64,000 bases of DNA from the NCBI GenBank assembly GCA_041602035.1, contig JBFIHA010000007.1, positions 1-64,000 of the forward strand, in the 5' to 3' direction. Both the position numbers and the translations under genes were made by a program. Positions 53,780 to 61,650 of this stretch are shown piece by piece. Positions within the stretch are counted from its first letter, which is position 1. Each line of letters starts with the position of its first letter. The stretch is from JAOTVV01 sp041602035. Its GTDB lineage: Bacteria; Gemmatimonadota; Gemmatimonadetes; Gemmatimonadales; GWC2-71-9. Under the pieces are notes generated by a model. The model worked only from the letters and a program-made list of their open reading frames with translations. It did no database searches and was not told the origin of the DNA.

Positions 53780-55639
53780 TTGTCCATCCGTAACATCGCC
53801 ATTATCGCGCACGTCGATCACGGGAAGACGACCCTGGTCGACAAGATGCTCCGCCAGGCGGGCGTGTTCCGCGCCAACCAGGAGGTGGAGGAGCGCGTGA
53901 TGGACTCGAATCCGCTCGAGCGCGAGCGGGGGATCACCATCCTCGCCAAGAACGCGTCCCTGCGCTGGCACGACGTGAAGATCAACATCGTCGACACGCC
54001 GGGGCATGCCGACTTCGGTGGTGAGGTGGAGCGCATCTTGGGGATGGTCGACGGCGTGCTCCTCCTCGTCGACGCGGCCGAGGGACCGATGCCCCAGACG
54101 CGCTTCGTCACGCGGAAGGCGCTCGCCCTCGGGCTCGCGCCCATCGTGGTGATCAACAAGGTGGATCGGGCCGATGCCCGGTCGGTCGAGGTGCACGACG
54201 AAGTGTTGGAGCTGTTCATGGAACTGGAGGCCTCCGACAGTCAGCTGGACGCTCCCTTCCTCTACGCGTCGGCCCGGCTGGGCGTGGCGACGACGGAGTT
54301 GCCCGCATCCAGGCTGACCGACGACGGTGATCTCGCCCCCCTGTTCGAGGCGATTCTTCGGCACGTTCCCGCTCCGCGCGGTGAGGTTCAGGGCCCGTTT
54401 CAGATGCCCATCTCGACGATCGACCACTCTCCCTATCTGGGGCGGGTGGCGATCGGTCGCATCGAGCGTGGGATCGTGCGTGTGGGGCAGCCGGTGGCGG
54501 TGCTCGCCCCCGGGCCTCCCGGGCTCGTGCCGGAGGAGGATCACCGCCAGGCGCGCGTCGCACAGCTCTACGGGTTCGAAGGTCTCAAGCGCGTCGGGCT
54601 GGAGCAGGCCGCAGCGGGCGACATCGTGGCGCTCGCCGGCGTCGAGGGTGTCGAGATCGGGAACACTTTGGCCGACCCGTCCCGGGCCGAACGGTTAGCG
54701 AGCGTCGCCGTCGAGGAGCCGACCATCTCGGTGGACTTCATGGTGAACAACTCCCCGTTCGCGGGACGAGCCGGGAAGTTCGTCACGAGTCGGCAAGTAC
54801 GGGAGCGCCTGGTCCGCGAGCTCGAGCGCAATGTCTCGCTCACGGTCGAGGAGACCGGTCAGCCGGATGTGCTCACGGTGTCGGGCCGCGGGGAGCTGCA
54901 CCTCGCGATCCTGATGGAGACGATGCGACGCGAGGGGTACGAGTTCCAGGTGAGTCGTCCCCGCGTCATCACCAAGGTGGGGCGCGACGGCCAGCGGCTC
55001 GAGCCGTACGAGGAGTTGGTCGTGGATGTTCCCGAAACGATGCTGGGCGCGGTCATGGAGACCCTTGGACCGCGCCGCGCCGACATGCTCGACATGCGCA
55101 ATCATGGCCGTGGGCGCGTGCGTTTGAGCTTCCGGATTCCGGCGCGGGGCCTCTTCGGATACCGGTCGGAGTTTCTGACCGAGACGCGGGGCGAGGGGAT
55201 TCTGCACCACCGATTCCTGGACTACGGGCCGTGGGCTGGTCCGCTCGCAGGCCGGAGCCGAGGTGTCCTCGTAGCCGATCGTGAGGGGGTGGCGGTTGGC
55301 TACGCCCTGTGGAACCTCCAGGAGCGGGCCACCATGTTCGTGCGCCCCGGCGATGCCGTGTACGAGGGCATGATCGTGGGCGAGCACGTCCGGTCCGGCG
55401 ATCTCGACGTGAACCCGCTCAAAGGGAAAAAGCTCACCAACATGCGCACCACCGCCTCCGACGGGAACATCCAGCTGGAGCCGCCGCGTGAGATCACGTT
55501 GGAGCTGGCGCTCGAGTACATCGAAGACGACGAGTTGATTGAGGTGACCCCGGTTGCCGTGCGCTTGCGGAAACGGGCGTTGGCTGCTATTCAGCGAAAG
55601 AAAGCGGCTCGCCAGGCGAGAGCCGCCACCGGGGAGTAG
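53780..55639 (+). CDS. typA: GTP-binding protein TypA/BipA
   Basis: A 619-residue ribosome-associated GTPase. The G motifs are AHVDHGKTTLVD (G1), RGITI (G2), DTPGHADF (G3), NKVDR (G4). Then EF-G-like domains and the TypA-specific C-terminus with NPLKGKKLTNMRTTASDGNIQ. The start is TTG 53780 (MSIRNIAIIAH): it is preceded by GAAGG (53768-53772), and the extension back to 53702 would include the promoter. Start codon TTG is unusual but well supported. The acidic small protein gene follows after about 50 bases. Confidence 0.96.
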   Translation: MSIRNIAIIAHVDHGKTTLVDKMLRQAGVFRANQEVEERVMDSNPLERERGITILAKNASLRWHDVKINIVDTPGHADFGGEVERILGMVDGVLLLVDAAEGPMPQTRFVTRKALALGLAPIVVINKVDRADARSVEVHDEVLELFMELEASDSQLDAPFLYASARLGVATTELPASRLTDDGDLAPLFEAILRHVPAPRGEVQGPFQMPISTIDHSPYLGRVAIGRIERGIVRVGQPVAVLAPGPPGLVPEEDHRQARVAQLYGFEGLKRVGLEQAAAGDIVALAGVEGVEIGNTLADPSRAERLASVAVEEPTISVDFMVNNSPFAGRAGKFVTSRQVRERLVRELERNVSLTVEETGQPDVLTVSGRGELHLAILMETMRREGYEFQVSRPRVITKVGRDGQRLEPYEELVVDVPETMLGAVMETLGPRRADMLDMRNHGRGRVRLSFRIPARGLFGYRSEFLTETRGEGILHHRFLDYGPWAGPLAGRSRGVLVADREGVAVGYALWNLQERATMFVRPGDAVYEGMIVGEHVRSGDLDVNPLKGKKLTNMRTTASDGNIQLEPPREITLELALEYIEDDELIEVTPVAVRLRKRALAAIQRKKAARQARAATGE

Positions 55640-55689
55640 GGCACGTGATCCAACCTCTTTGCATCGCGCCGGAGGCGCAGGAGGGAGTA

Positions 55690-55902
55690 ATGCTGCCGTG
55701 GGAAACGTCGTATTCGCCGATCGCCGCGCGCGACGATTCGGATGATGACGAATCCAACTACGACGACTTCGAAGAAGACGAGGAGTACGACGACGAAGAC
55801 GACGAAGAGGACGACGATTACGACGACTACGACGATTACGAGGATGACTTCGACGACGACGACGATGAGCCTCGCCGCGGCAAGCGAGGAGACTGGGACT
55901 AG
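55690..55902 (+). CDS. Very acidic 70-residue protein
   Basis: ATG 55690 follows an AGGAGG by five bases, the best ribosome site in the region, so this is the start rather than the GTG at 55645. After MLPWETSYSPIAARD come about 40 residues of almost pure Asp, Glu and Tyr (DDDYDDYDDYEDDFDDD), then the basic end EPRRGKRGDWD. No family is recognised. Such acidic stretches may bind metal, RNA-binding proteins or ribosomal partners; proximity to typA hints at translation or ribosome assembly by context only. The codons in the acidic run are all GAC/GAT/GAA/GAG/TAC. Confidence 0.75.
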   Translation: MLPWETSYSPIAARDDSDDDESNYDDFEEDEEYDDEDDEEDDDYDDYDDYEDDFDDDDDEPRRGKRGDWD

Positions 55903-56014
55903 GGGCTCGGCGGACGGCTCCGGTGAATGCCGACTCGAGCGCCCGCCTCCAAGGGGCGAGCGTGACGGCCGGGGTAGAGTCGCCGGGGTGGACCCCCTAG
56001 ATTCCTGGTCCCCG

Positions 56015-56088
<74 letters not shown>

Positions 56089-56107
56089 TAGGCGGCGAGG
56101 CCGTTGA

Positions 56108-56121
56108 GCGGTTAGGCGGTC
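56108..56121 (+). repeat. Copy 2 of the shared intergenic 14-mer
   Basis: GCGGTTAGGCGGTC is identical to the reverse complement of 38549-38562. It sits between tRNA-Ile and its hairpin, within a GGCGG-rich patch (56091-56121). Confidence 0.5.
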
Positions 56122-56139
56122 AGGCAAACCATATACGAT

Positions 56140-56170
56140 GCCCCGTCGGGAGCCAGGCGCCCGGCGGGGC
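56140..56170 (+). terminator. Hairpin terminator after tRNA-Ile
   Basis: GCCCCGTCGGG (56140-56150) pairs with CCCGGCGGGGC (56160-56170) over 11 bases with one G-U, and a nine-base loop. GTTCCTCGT follows, a weak T tract. It also lies just past the radical SAM stop on the other strand, so it could act in both directions. Confidence 0.65.
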
Positions 56171-56203
56171 GTTCCTCGTCGAGCCTGGAGCCGCTGCGCG
56201 GTG

Positions 56204-57892
56204 CTACGCCCCCGCGGAATCAATCCGGCGCGACTCTGATCCAAGGGCGGGGGCCCGCGGGCCCGAATACCCCATGATCCTGACCGGCTGCGCTCCAACG
56301 GTCACGAACGGCTTCCGCTGGACGGCTCGGGCGTGAGTCGGGTGAGCGGCTCGCGCCAGCTCGATATCCGTGTCGAGTCGTGCCAGGACCGTCTTCATGA
56401 ACTCGCCGAAATGCAGGTAAAGGGCCATCCAGCCCACCCCGTAGCGGAGGGCCCTGGGGTTGTGCCACGCGAGCTTCGCCAGGGTGCGCCAGAACTCCAT
56501 GCGGTAGTTCTTCTTCACGCCCATGCGCCAGATGAGGCGGCCGAACCCTTTCAGCTCGCGCAGCCGCACACTCCAGGGGAGGTGGAGCTTCTTCGTCCGG
56601 CAGTTGAGTGCGGAGCCCATGCGGAAGACGCGGTTGAAGTACGCGCGTGGGGCGTATGACTCCGAGATGACCCGCCGGTAGTCCTCCAGGATCTCCGCTC
56701 GGGGCCGCTTGGTGACGAAGTTCAAGCCACCGGAGCACTGGTCCGCGGCATCCTCTGATGGGACGGCGAAGTCCTCGGGCAGTCGCCCCTCGCGGGCCAG
56801 ACGGCGGGTGAGCTGGGTTCCCGGGAGGGCCGCGAGTAGTCCAACCATGTTGACGGGGGTGGCGCTGGCCTCGATGAGGGCCAGCATGCTCTGTGAGACG
56901 CTCCCTTGTTCGGCATCGAAGCCGATGATGTAGCCGCTGTTCACGGCCATCCCGTAGGAGTGGATCTTCCTGATGCTTTCCGCGATCGAGCGTCGGGTGT
57001 TCTGCCGCTTCTGTGTCGCCACGAGTGTTTCCATGCTGGGGCTCTCGACGCCGACGAACAACACGAAGAACCCGACGTCCTGCATCATCTGCAGCAGTTG
57101 CTCGTCATCCGCGACATTGATGGACGCTTCGGTGGAGAATTCAAACGGCCAGTCGTGTGCTTCCAGCCAGTCGCGGAGCACCGGAAGGAGCTTCTTCACC
57201 TCCCGCTTGTTGCCGATGAAGTTGTCGTCCACGAAGTCGACGTGGCCCCGATGGCCGGACTCGTAGAGCAGATCGATCTCCTTGAGTATCTGCTCGTTTG
57301 ACTTCAGCCGTGGCACCTGCCCGAACAGCTTGACGATGTCGCAGAACTCGCAATGGAACGGACAACCCCGGCCGTACTGGATGCTGATGTGCAGGTACCG
57401 GTCGAATTGCAGCAGGTCGAAGCGAGGGAGGGGAGACTGGGCCATGTCGGCCCGTTCCTCCCCGCATTCGTAGATGTGCTCTGCACACCCAGCGTCGAGA
57501 TCCGCCAGCCACCGTGGCAGGGTGACCTCCGCCTCCCCGAGGACCAGGAAGTCCGCCGAGTCGTAGAGATGCGGGCTGGACGTGGCGTCCGGACCTCCTG
57601 CCACCACGGTCTTCCCACGGGCCTTCAGCCGCTCGATCAGGGCAAGTGAGGAGTGCTGCTGAACGATCATTCCACCCGTGAACACGATGTCCGCCCACGC
57701 GATATCCGCTTCGCGCAGTTCCTGGACATTACAGTCCACCAGCCGACATTCCCATGACTCCGGAAGCAGGGCGGCCACCGTAATCAAGCCCAGTGGGCTC
57801 GCGGGGTACTTCGCCCCCATCAGCTCGCACGCGGCCCGGTAGTTCCAGAACGCCCCGCCAGTGAACTCCGGGAAGATGAGCAGACAGTGCAT
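56204..57892 (-). CDS. B12-binding radical SAM protein (DUF4070-type)
   Basis: A 562-residue cytoplasmic enzyme. N-terminal cobalamin-binding-like domain (about 1-150, LLIFPEFTGG..PLGLITVAALLPESWECRLVD; VAGGPDATSSPHLY). The radical SAM domain has the cluster motif CPFHCEFCDIV (CxxxCxxC) at about residue 180, with downstream GHVDFVDDNFIGN and the SAM-binding GVESPS. The C-terminal part has a DUF4070-like layout seen in HpnP and related methylases. The exact substrate is unknown; methyl transfer to lipid or a small molecule is one possibility. The start is ATG 57892. It lies alone between tRNA-Ile and a broken tRNA copy. Confidence 0.88.
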   Translation of the reverse strand: MHCLLIFPEFTGGAFWNYRAACELMGAKYPASPLGLITVAALLPESWECRLVDCNVQELREADIAWADIVFTGGMIVQQHSSLALIERLKARGKTVVAGGPDATSSPHLYDSADFLVLGEAEVTLPRWLADLDAGCAEHIYECGEERADMAQSPLPRFDLLQFDRYLHISIQYGRGCPFHCEFCDIVKLFGQVPRLKSNEQILKEIDLLYESGHRGHVDFVDDNFIGNKREVKKLLPVLRDWLEAHDWPFEFSTEASINVADDEQLLQMMQDVGFFVLFVGVESPSMETLVATQKRQNTRRSIAESIRKIHSYGMAVNSGYIIGFDAEQGSVSQSMLALIEASATPVNMVGLLAALPGTQLTRRLAREGRLPEDFAVPSEDAADQCSGGLNFVTKRPRAEILEDYRRVISESYAPRAYFNRVFRMGSALNCRTKKLHLPWSVRLRELKGFGRLIWRMGVKKNYRMEFWRTLAKLAWHNPRALRYGVGWMALYLHFGEFMKTVLARLDTDIELARAAHPTHARAVQRKPFVTVGAQPVRIMGYSGPRAPALGSESRRIDSAGA

Positions 57893-57962
57893 TCCGGTCC
57901 CTTCAGTCAGGGATGTCGTAGTCCACGGAAGCTTGCGGGCAGCGCATGGCTCCCTGGTTTTC

Positions 57963-58022
57963 ACGGCCAACTTCCCGCACGATGGCGTACCGGTCGGAGA
58001 GGGCGGTCTTCAGGCGATCCGC
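57963..58022 (-). pseudogene. Fragment of a Ser/Thr kinase gene 5' end
   Basis: A stretch of 20 codons on the reverse strand reads ADRLKTALSDRYAIVRE then VGR. It matches the start of the intact kinase nearby (IERLRTALADRYTVDRRLG), which is on the same strand 0.4-3 kb away, in the family-conserved N-terminal segment. The frame is open on both sides for a short way but diverges after VGR, where the glycine-rich loop should be, and has no kinase motifs further on. It is probably a leftover of a second kinase gene truncated near the radical SAM gene. Confidence 0.55.
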
Positions 58023-58119
58023 GTCAGCGACGGCAGGGGCTCTTGGTGATCTTCAGGGACAAGGTAAGGTCTCCAACCCGTGGAGGCCAGGTATGGCAGG
58101 CGAGATGTCGGCCTCGGGA

Positions 58120-58199
58120 GCATGAGGTCGGTGGTTGACGCCCCCATTGCCCCTCCGCTCCCCATCGCGTCCGCTAACGCGTCAACTCCACCCAGGCCC
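58120..58199 (+). pseudogene. tRNA-Ile 3'-half copy split by a 46-base insert
   Basis: 58120-58136 matches tRNA-Ile 56054-56070 with one mismatch (16 of 17), and 58183-58199 matches 56071-56087 exactly (CAACTCCACCCAGGCCC). Between them lies a 46-base insert (58137-58182) placed in the T loop. The junctions read GTTGACGC and GCGTCAAC, an 8-base perfect inverted repeat that would extend the T-arm stem. No 5' half of a tRNA is found upstream, so this is not a working tRNA. Confidence 0.8.
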
Positions 58200-58203
58200 C
58201 AGG

Positions 58204-58242
58204 AGATTCCAGATCGTAGATTGACAATTGCAGATTGGCAGA
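58204..58242 (+). repeat. Degenerate short-period repeat
   Basis: Units of about seven to nine bases such as AGATCGT, AGATTGACA, ATTGC and AGATTGGC follow each other, AT-richer than the surroundings. It directly follows the broken tRNA copy and may mark the end of an inserted segment. Confidence 0.4.
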
Positions 58243-58322
58243 GCCCGGTTGCGCAGCATACCGGTCGTGTCCCTTCGTGAAGCCGGCGTGTCACTGCGTC
58301 CTGCAGCCCCGTGGAACGCCGC

Positions 58323-60938
58323 TCAGTTACCCAGCCGCGCCTTCACATCCTCCATGAAGTTCTGGATCAGGATCAGCTGCGCGGGCACGTCCCGACGCGC
58401 CGTCCGTATCATCAGGAATCGGTCCGACCGGCCGTCGTAGGCGTACGCGCGATGCAGAGAGGATCCGACGTAGCCATCGGTCGTGAAGAGCTGGCGGGGC
58501 GCGCCGCTGGAGAAGTTCGTGGCGTCCCGGACCTCTACGGACCACAGGCCGGTCGACGATCGGAAGAAGAGCTCGTCTCCACTGCCGGACCAGACCGGTT
58601 CAGTCCCGCCCTCCACGGAGATCATCCGACTGCCCCGGGCCACGTCGGGAAAGGGGCGAATCCAAACCTCGTCCCGTCCGGTCTGGTTGGAGACGTACGC
58701 CAGCCATCGCCCATCCGGTGACAACACTGGCGCCCGCTCGTCGATGTCCGCCTGAGCGGAGACGACGATAGTGACGGTGTCGGGGCGGAGGCGCCGCGCG
58801 AAGATGTCGCGATCGTTCTCTGCGGTTCCCGTGCGATAGATCAGCCAGTCCGCATCCGCGGACCACGAGACCTCGTCGACGTCTTTCCCCGGGTGCTCCA
58901 ACAGCAGCTCCGGCGCCGCGATCCCGTCCACCGGCACGGAGTACACCGCGCGGCTCCCGCTCCGGTTCGAGATGAACGTCAAGGATCTCCCGTCCGGAGC
59001 CCACACCGGTCTCCGGTTCATGCCTTGGTAGCTGGTCAGTCGCCGGGCCGGCCCACCGCCCAGCTCTTTGAGCCAGACCTCTGTCGGGTCCATCGATCCC
59101 ACCGTCACCGCGGCGTGGGAGCCACTCGGCGAGATCTCGACCGACTCGAAAGCGTCGGTCCAGTCTGGGTCCACGACGGTCGCGCCGCCCTCACGATCCA
59201 CCCACACCACCTCTAAGGCTGGGGCGGGATCGACTTGGGACACCCAGTATGCCAGGTCGCCCGATTCGGAGAGCGTGAACCGCGCATCGACGCTGGCGGC
59301 GATGCGCTCCACCATCCTGACCGGCCCGTCGAGTACCTCCATCGAACTCAGGTCGAGACGCGCCGCGTAGATCGCGTTGTCCCTGTCGTAAACCAGGTAC
59401 CCCCCAGCAGTGAGACGCGGGCGGTCACCCTCTGTGATGATTCGACGACGACCCGTCGCGATGTCGACCCACTCGATGCGCGCCGGACCGTCAAACGCGG
59501 CGACGACGATGGCGCGGTCGCCGTCTCCCACCGGCTGATAGTGATAGAACCCGAGCCCGTCCCCCTGAAGCACCGGCTCGGGGTTCCCCCCCGCGGCGCG
59601 TACGCGACGGATGGTGCCGTCGTCGGAGTAGTAGATGTACCCGTTTTCGCCCCACCGTATGCAGCAGGGCCACGTGACGTCGTCCGCGAGCGTGCGCGAG
59701 GCCCCGCCTGCCAGGGGAGCGAGGTACAGTCCGGTCGGGGTGCCGAACACCACGTTCAGGCCGTCCGGAGACGCTCCCATATCGATAGGATCTTCCGATT
59801 CGGGAACGGCCGTACGGACCAGGTCGTCCAGGCGTTGCACGTAGAGCGACGGCGCGGCCGCGGTGTCCTGACTGCCGGCCAGGATGAGGGCCGACCCGTC
59901 GGGGGTGAGCGCGAGGGCGCTCGGGCCGCTTCCATCCGGTACCGCGAGCGAGAGCCTCCGTACGGGTAGTGGCGCGTCCGGGGTTAGCGAGGTGACGACC
60001 AGTGTCCCGCCGAGCGCCATCGCCGCCACCCACCCGGCTGTCGCCAATGCCCTCGTGCGGGTCGGTGCGGCGGCGGCGGCCCCGGCCCCGGCCCCGTGGC
60101 GGAAGCTCGTGTCGCCGAGGGCCCGTGCCAACTCGGCCGCCGACCCGAATCGATCCGCCGGCAGCTTCTCGAGCGCCTTGGCCAACGCGGCCGCGACGTG
60201 CGGCGGCACCGATTTCCGCACCGTCGTCACCGATTCCGCTTCCTCGCTCACGATCTTCATGACGATCTGCTGGACCGTCGAGCCCGTGTGCGGCGGGTCG
60301 CCCGTGAGCATCTCGTACAGCACGACTCCCAACGAGTAGATGTCCGACCGGCTCGTCAGGTCCCGTTCGGCCGTGGCCTGCTCGGGGCTCATGTAGTGTG
60401 GCGTCCCCAACGACAGCCCCGTCTCGGTCATCCGCCCACCTGCTGCCGCACTCACCGCCAGGGCGATCCCGAAATCGGCCACCATCGGGCGGCCTTCCTG
60501 CACCAGGACGTTCTCCGGTTTGATGTCGCGGTGGATCACGCCGCGGCGGTGCGCGTAGTCCAGCGCCTCCGCTACCTGGGTGGTGAGCTGTACGGCCTCG
60601 TCGACCGGGAGTTGCCGCTCGCGATCCAGCCGATCACGCAGCGTCTCCCCCTCGATGTAGGGCATGACGTAGTACAGGAACCCCGTTGCTTCTCCGGAAT
60701 CGAACAGTGGCAGGATGTTGGGGTGTTGCAGGCTTGCCGTGGTCTTGATCTCCTGCACGAACCGCTCGGCACCGAGGACCGCTGCCAGCTCGGGCTTCAG
60801 GACCTTGAGCGCGACCGTTCGCTCGTGCTTGAGGTCCTGCGCCACGTACACTGTGGCCATGCCGCCCTCGCCGAGGCGACGGTCGACCGTGTAACGGTCG
60901 GCCAGGGCTGTCCGGAGGCGTTCTATGGTGTCAGACAA
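58323..60938 (-). CDS. Ser/Thr protein kinase with TolB/PD40 beta-propeller
   Basis: An 871-residue membrane kinase. The kinase domain (about 12-280) has LGEGGMATVYVA (P loop), VALKVL (Lys), HRDIKPENVL (catalytic loop), DFGIA and GTPHYMSPEQ. One membrane segment follows (LATAGWVAAMALGGTLVVTSL, about 300-320). The extracytoplasmic part has repeated WD40/TolB-like motifs (PDGRSLTFISNRSG, SPDGRWLAYVSNQTG). The likely start is TTG 60938 (MSDTIERLRTALADRY, as in homologues); an in-frame ATG at 60992 adds 18 residues. A TACATT -10-like hexamer lies upstream of the TTG. This fusion is typical of Gemmatimonadota and Acidobacteriota. Confidence 0.93.
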   Translation of the reverse strand: MSDTIERLRTALADRYTVDRRLGEGGMATVYVAQDLKHERTVALKVLKPELAAVLGAERFVQEIKTTASLQHPNILPLFDSGEATGFLYYVMPYIEGETLRDRLDRERQLPVDEAVQLTTQVAEALDYAHRRGVIHRDIKPENVLVQEGRPMVADFGIALAVSAAAGGRMTETGLSLGTPHYMSPEQATAERDLTSRSDIYSLGVVLYEMLTGDPPHTGSTVQQIVMKIVSEEAESVTTVRKSVPPHVAAALAKALEKLPADRFGSAAELARALGDTSFRHGAGAGAAAAAPTRTRALATAGWVAAMALGGTLVVTSLTPDAPLPVRRLSLAVPDGSGPSALALTPDGSALILAGSQDTAAAPSLYVQRLDDLVRTAVPESEDPIDMGASPDGLNVVFGTPTGLYLAPLAGGASRTLADDVTWPCCIRWGENGYIYYSDDGTIRRVRAAGGNPEPVLQGDGLGFYHYQPVGDGDRAIVVAAFDGPARIEWVDIATGRRRIITEGDRPRLTAGGYLVYDRDNAIYAARLDLSSMEVLDGPVRMVERIAASVDARFTLSESGDLAYWVSQVDPAPALEVVWVDREGGATVVDPDWTDAFESVEISPSGSHAAVTVGSMDPTEVWLKELGGGPARRLTSYQGMNRRPVWAPDGRSLTFISNRSGSRAVYSVPVDGIAAPELLLEHPGKDVDEVSWSADADWLIYRTGTAENDRDIFARRLRPDTVTIVVSAQADIDERAPVLSPDGRWLAYVSNQTGRDEVWIRPFPDVARGSRMISVEGGTEPVWSGSGDELFFRSSTGLWSVEVRDATNFSSGAPRQLFTTDGYVGSSLHRAYAYDGRSDRFLMIRTARRDVPAQLILIQNFMEDVKARLGN

Positions 60939-60966
60939 TGTCGAGGTCCGTGCTGGGAATTCGACC

Positions 60967-60972
60967 AATGTA
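60967..60972 (-). promoter_or_regulatory. Putative -10 hexamer of the kinase gene
   Basis: TACATT on the reverse strand lies 28 bases before the TTG start. If used, transcription begins downstream of the alternative ATG 60992, which favours the TTG start. No convincing -35. Confidence 0.3.
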
Positions 60973-61129
60973 CGGGTAGTCCGGTGGGGCATCCAGTCGT
61001 CACCCGGCAGGTGGTGCCGCCTGGGGCGTTTCGCTTCCGGTGCGCCCGCATTTCCCGAGGCACGGAGCGTGCCTCCTCGCCATAGCGGCAGCCTTCCGTC
61101 GGGTCGTTCGGGCGGGCCTCGCCGTCAGC

Positions 61130-61540
61130 TCAGGGCTCGGCCGCGTCCTCCTCCGCTCGACGTCGCTGCTCGCTCATCTTCAGTTCCCTTTCCGCCAGCT
61201 CGAGATCGGTGTAGATGGCGTTCACGATCTCGCGCATCCGGTGCGCGGCCGTCGCCGGAGCGCGCTCCCCTCGGCGGGCCAGAGCGGCCAGTTCCTGCAG
61301 GTGATCCGCGAATCCCCGAAAGCCCCGCTCCTCCAGGAGTTGCATCACATCGATCACGAGGCGCCCGAGCTGCGAGAGCAGCACCGCGCTCGACGGCTGG
61401 ATGCGCGCTCCGGACAGGCCGGCACGGCGCGCCGCCACCTGCTCGACGATCGCACGGGCGCGGTCCCACTTGCGCTTGACCTCTTCCAGAGCGGCGAGTT
61501 GTGCCCTGATCTTCGGGCTGAGCGGGCCTGACGCGGCCAT
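61130..61540 (-). CDS. Hypothetical helical protein
   Basis: A 136-residue soluble protein, mostly helical: a first helix pair with heptad spacing (LAALEEVKRKWDRARAIVEQVAARR), a middle helical part (LLSQLGRLVIDVMQLLEERGF), and a last charged coil (ELAERELKMSEQRRRAEEDAAEP). No family recognised; it is charged, Ala/Arg/Glu-rich and cytoplasmic. The ATG 61540 follows a G-run that may act as the ribosome site. It is divergent from dinB and just upstream of the kinase gene on the same strand; co-expression with the kinase is possible. Confidence 0.65.
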   Translation of the reverse strand: MAASGPLSPKIRAQLAALEEVKRKWDRARAIVEQVAARRAGLSGARIQPSSAVLLSQLGRLVIDVMQLLEERGFRGFADHLQELAALARRGERAPATAAHRMREIVNAIYTDLELAERELKMSEQRRRAEEDAAEP

Positions 61541-61637
61541 CGCGATCCCCCCCCAATGGCTGCGCGCAAGATGGCGACTGGGCTGCAGCGCCGACAGTGC
61601 GGCGGGTCACGCCCGCGCCGGATCCCGCCGAGGACGA

Positions 61638-61643
61638 TAGCTT
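61638..61643 (+). promoter_or_regulatory. Putative -10 hexamer of dinB
   Basis: TAGCTT ends seven bases before ATG 61651; no Shine-Dalgarno and no LexA-like box were seen. This again suggests a leaderless mRNA. Confidence 0.35.
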
Positions 61644-61650
61644 GAAGACG

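Larger units (their letters stand above)
57893..58322. other. 430-base gap with a patchwork of remnants
   Basis: This gap holds no intact gene that I can support. In order it contains a short kinase-gene remnant (57963-58022, reverse strand), an interrupted copy of the tRNA-Ile 3' half (58120-58199), and a degenerate short-period repeat (58204-58242). These three pieces suggest past insertion or recombination. Open frames here are short and cross the remnants, so I do not call them genes. Confidence 0.6.

Noticed and set aside
55645..55689. GTG 55645 as the start of the acidic protein
   Set aside because: It has no ribosome site, while ATG 55690 has AGGAGG at ideal distance; the extra 15 residues are not acidic and add little.
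58137..58182. Insert in the tRNA copy as a self-splicing group I intron or archaeal-type tRNA intron
   Set aside because: It is only 46 bases, sits in the T loop rather than the anticodon loop, and the 5' half of the tRNA is missing.
58010..58294. 94-codon reverse-strand frame in the gap upstream of the radical SAM gene
   Set aside because: It runs across the broken tRNA copy and the kinase remnant in a different frame and has no recognisable motif, so it is unlikely to be a gene.
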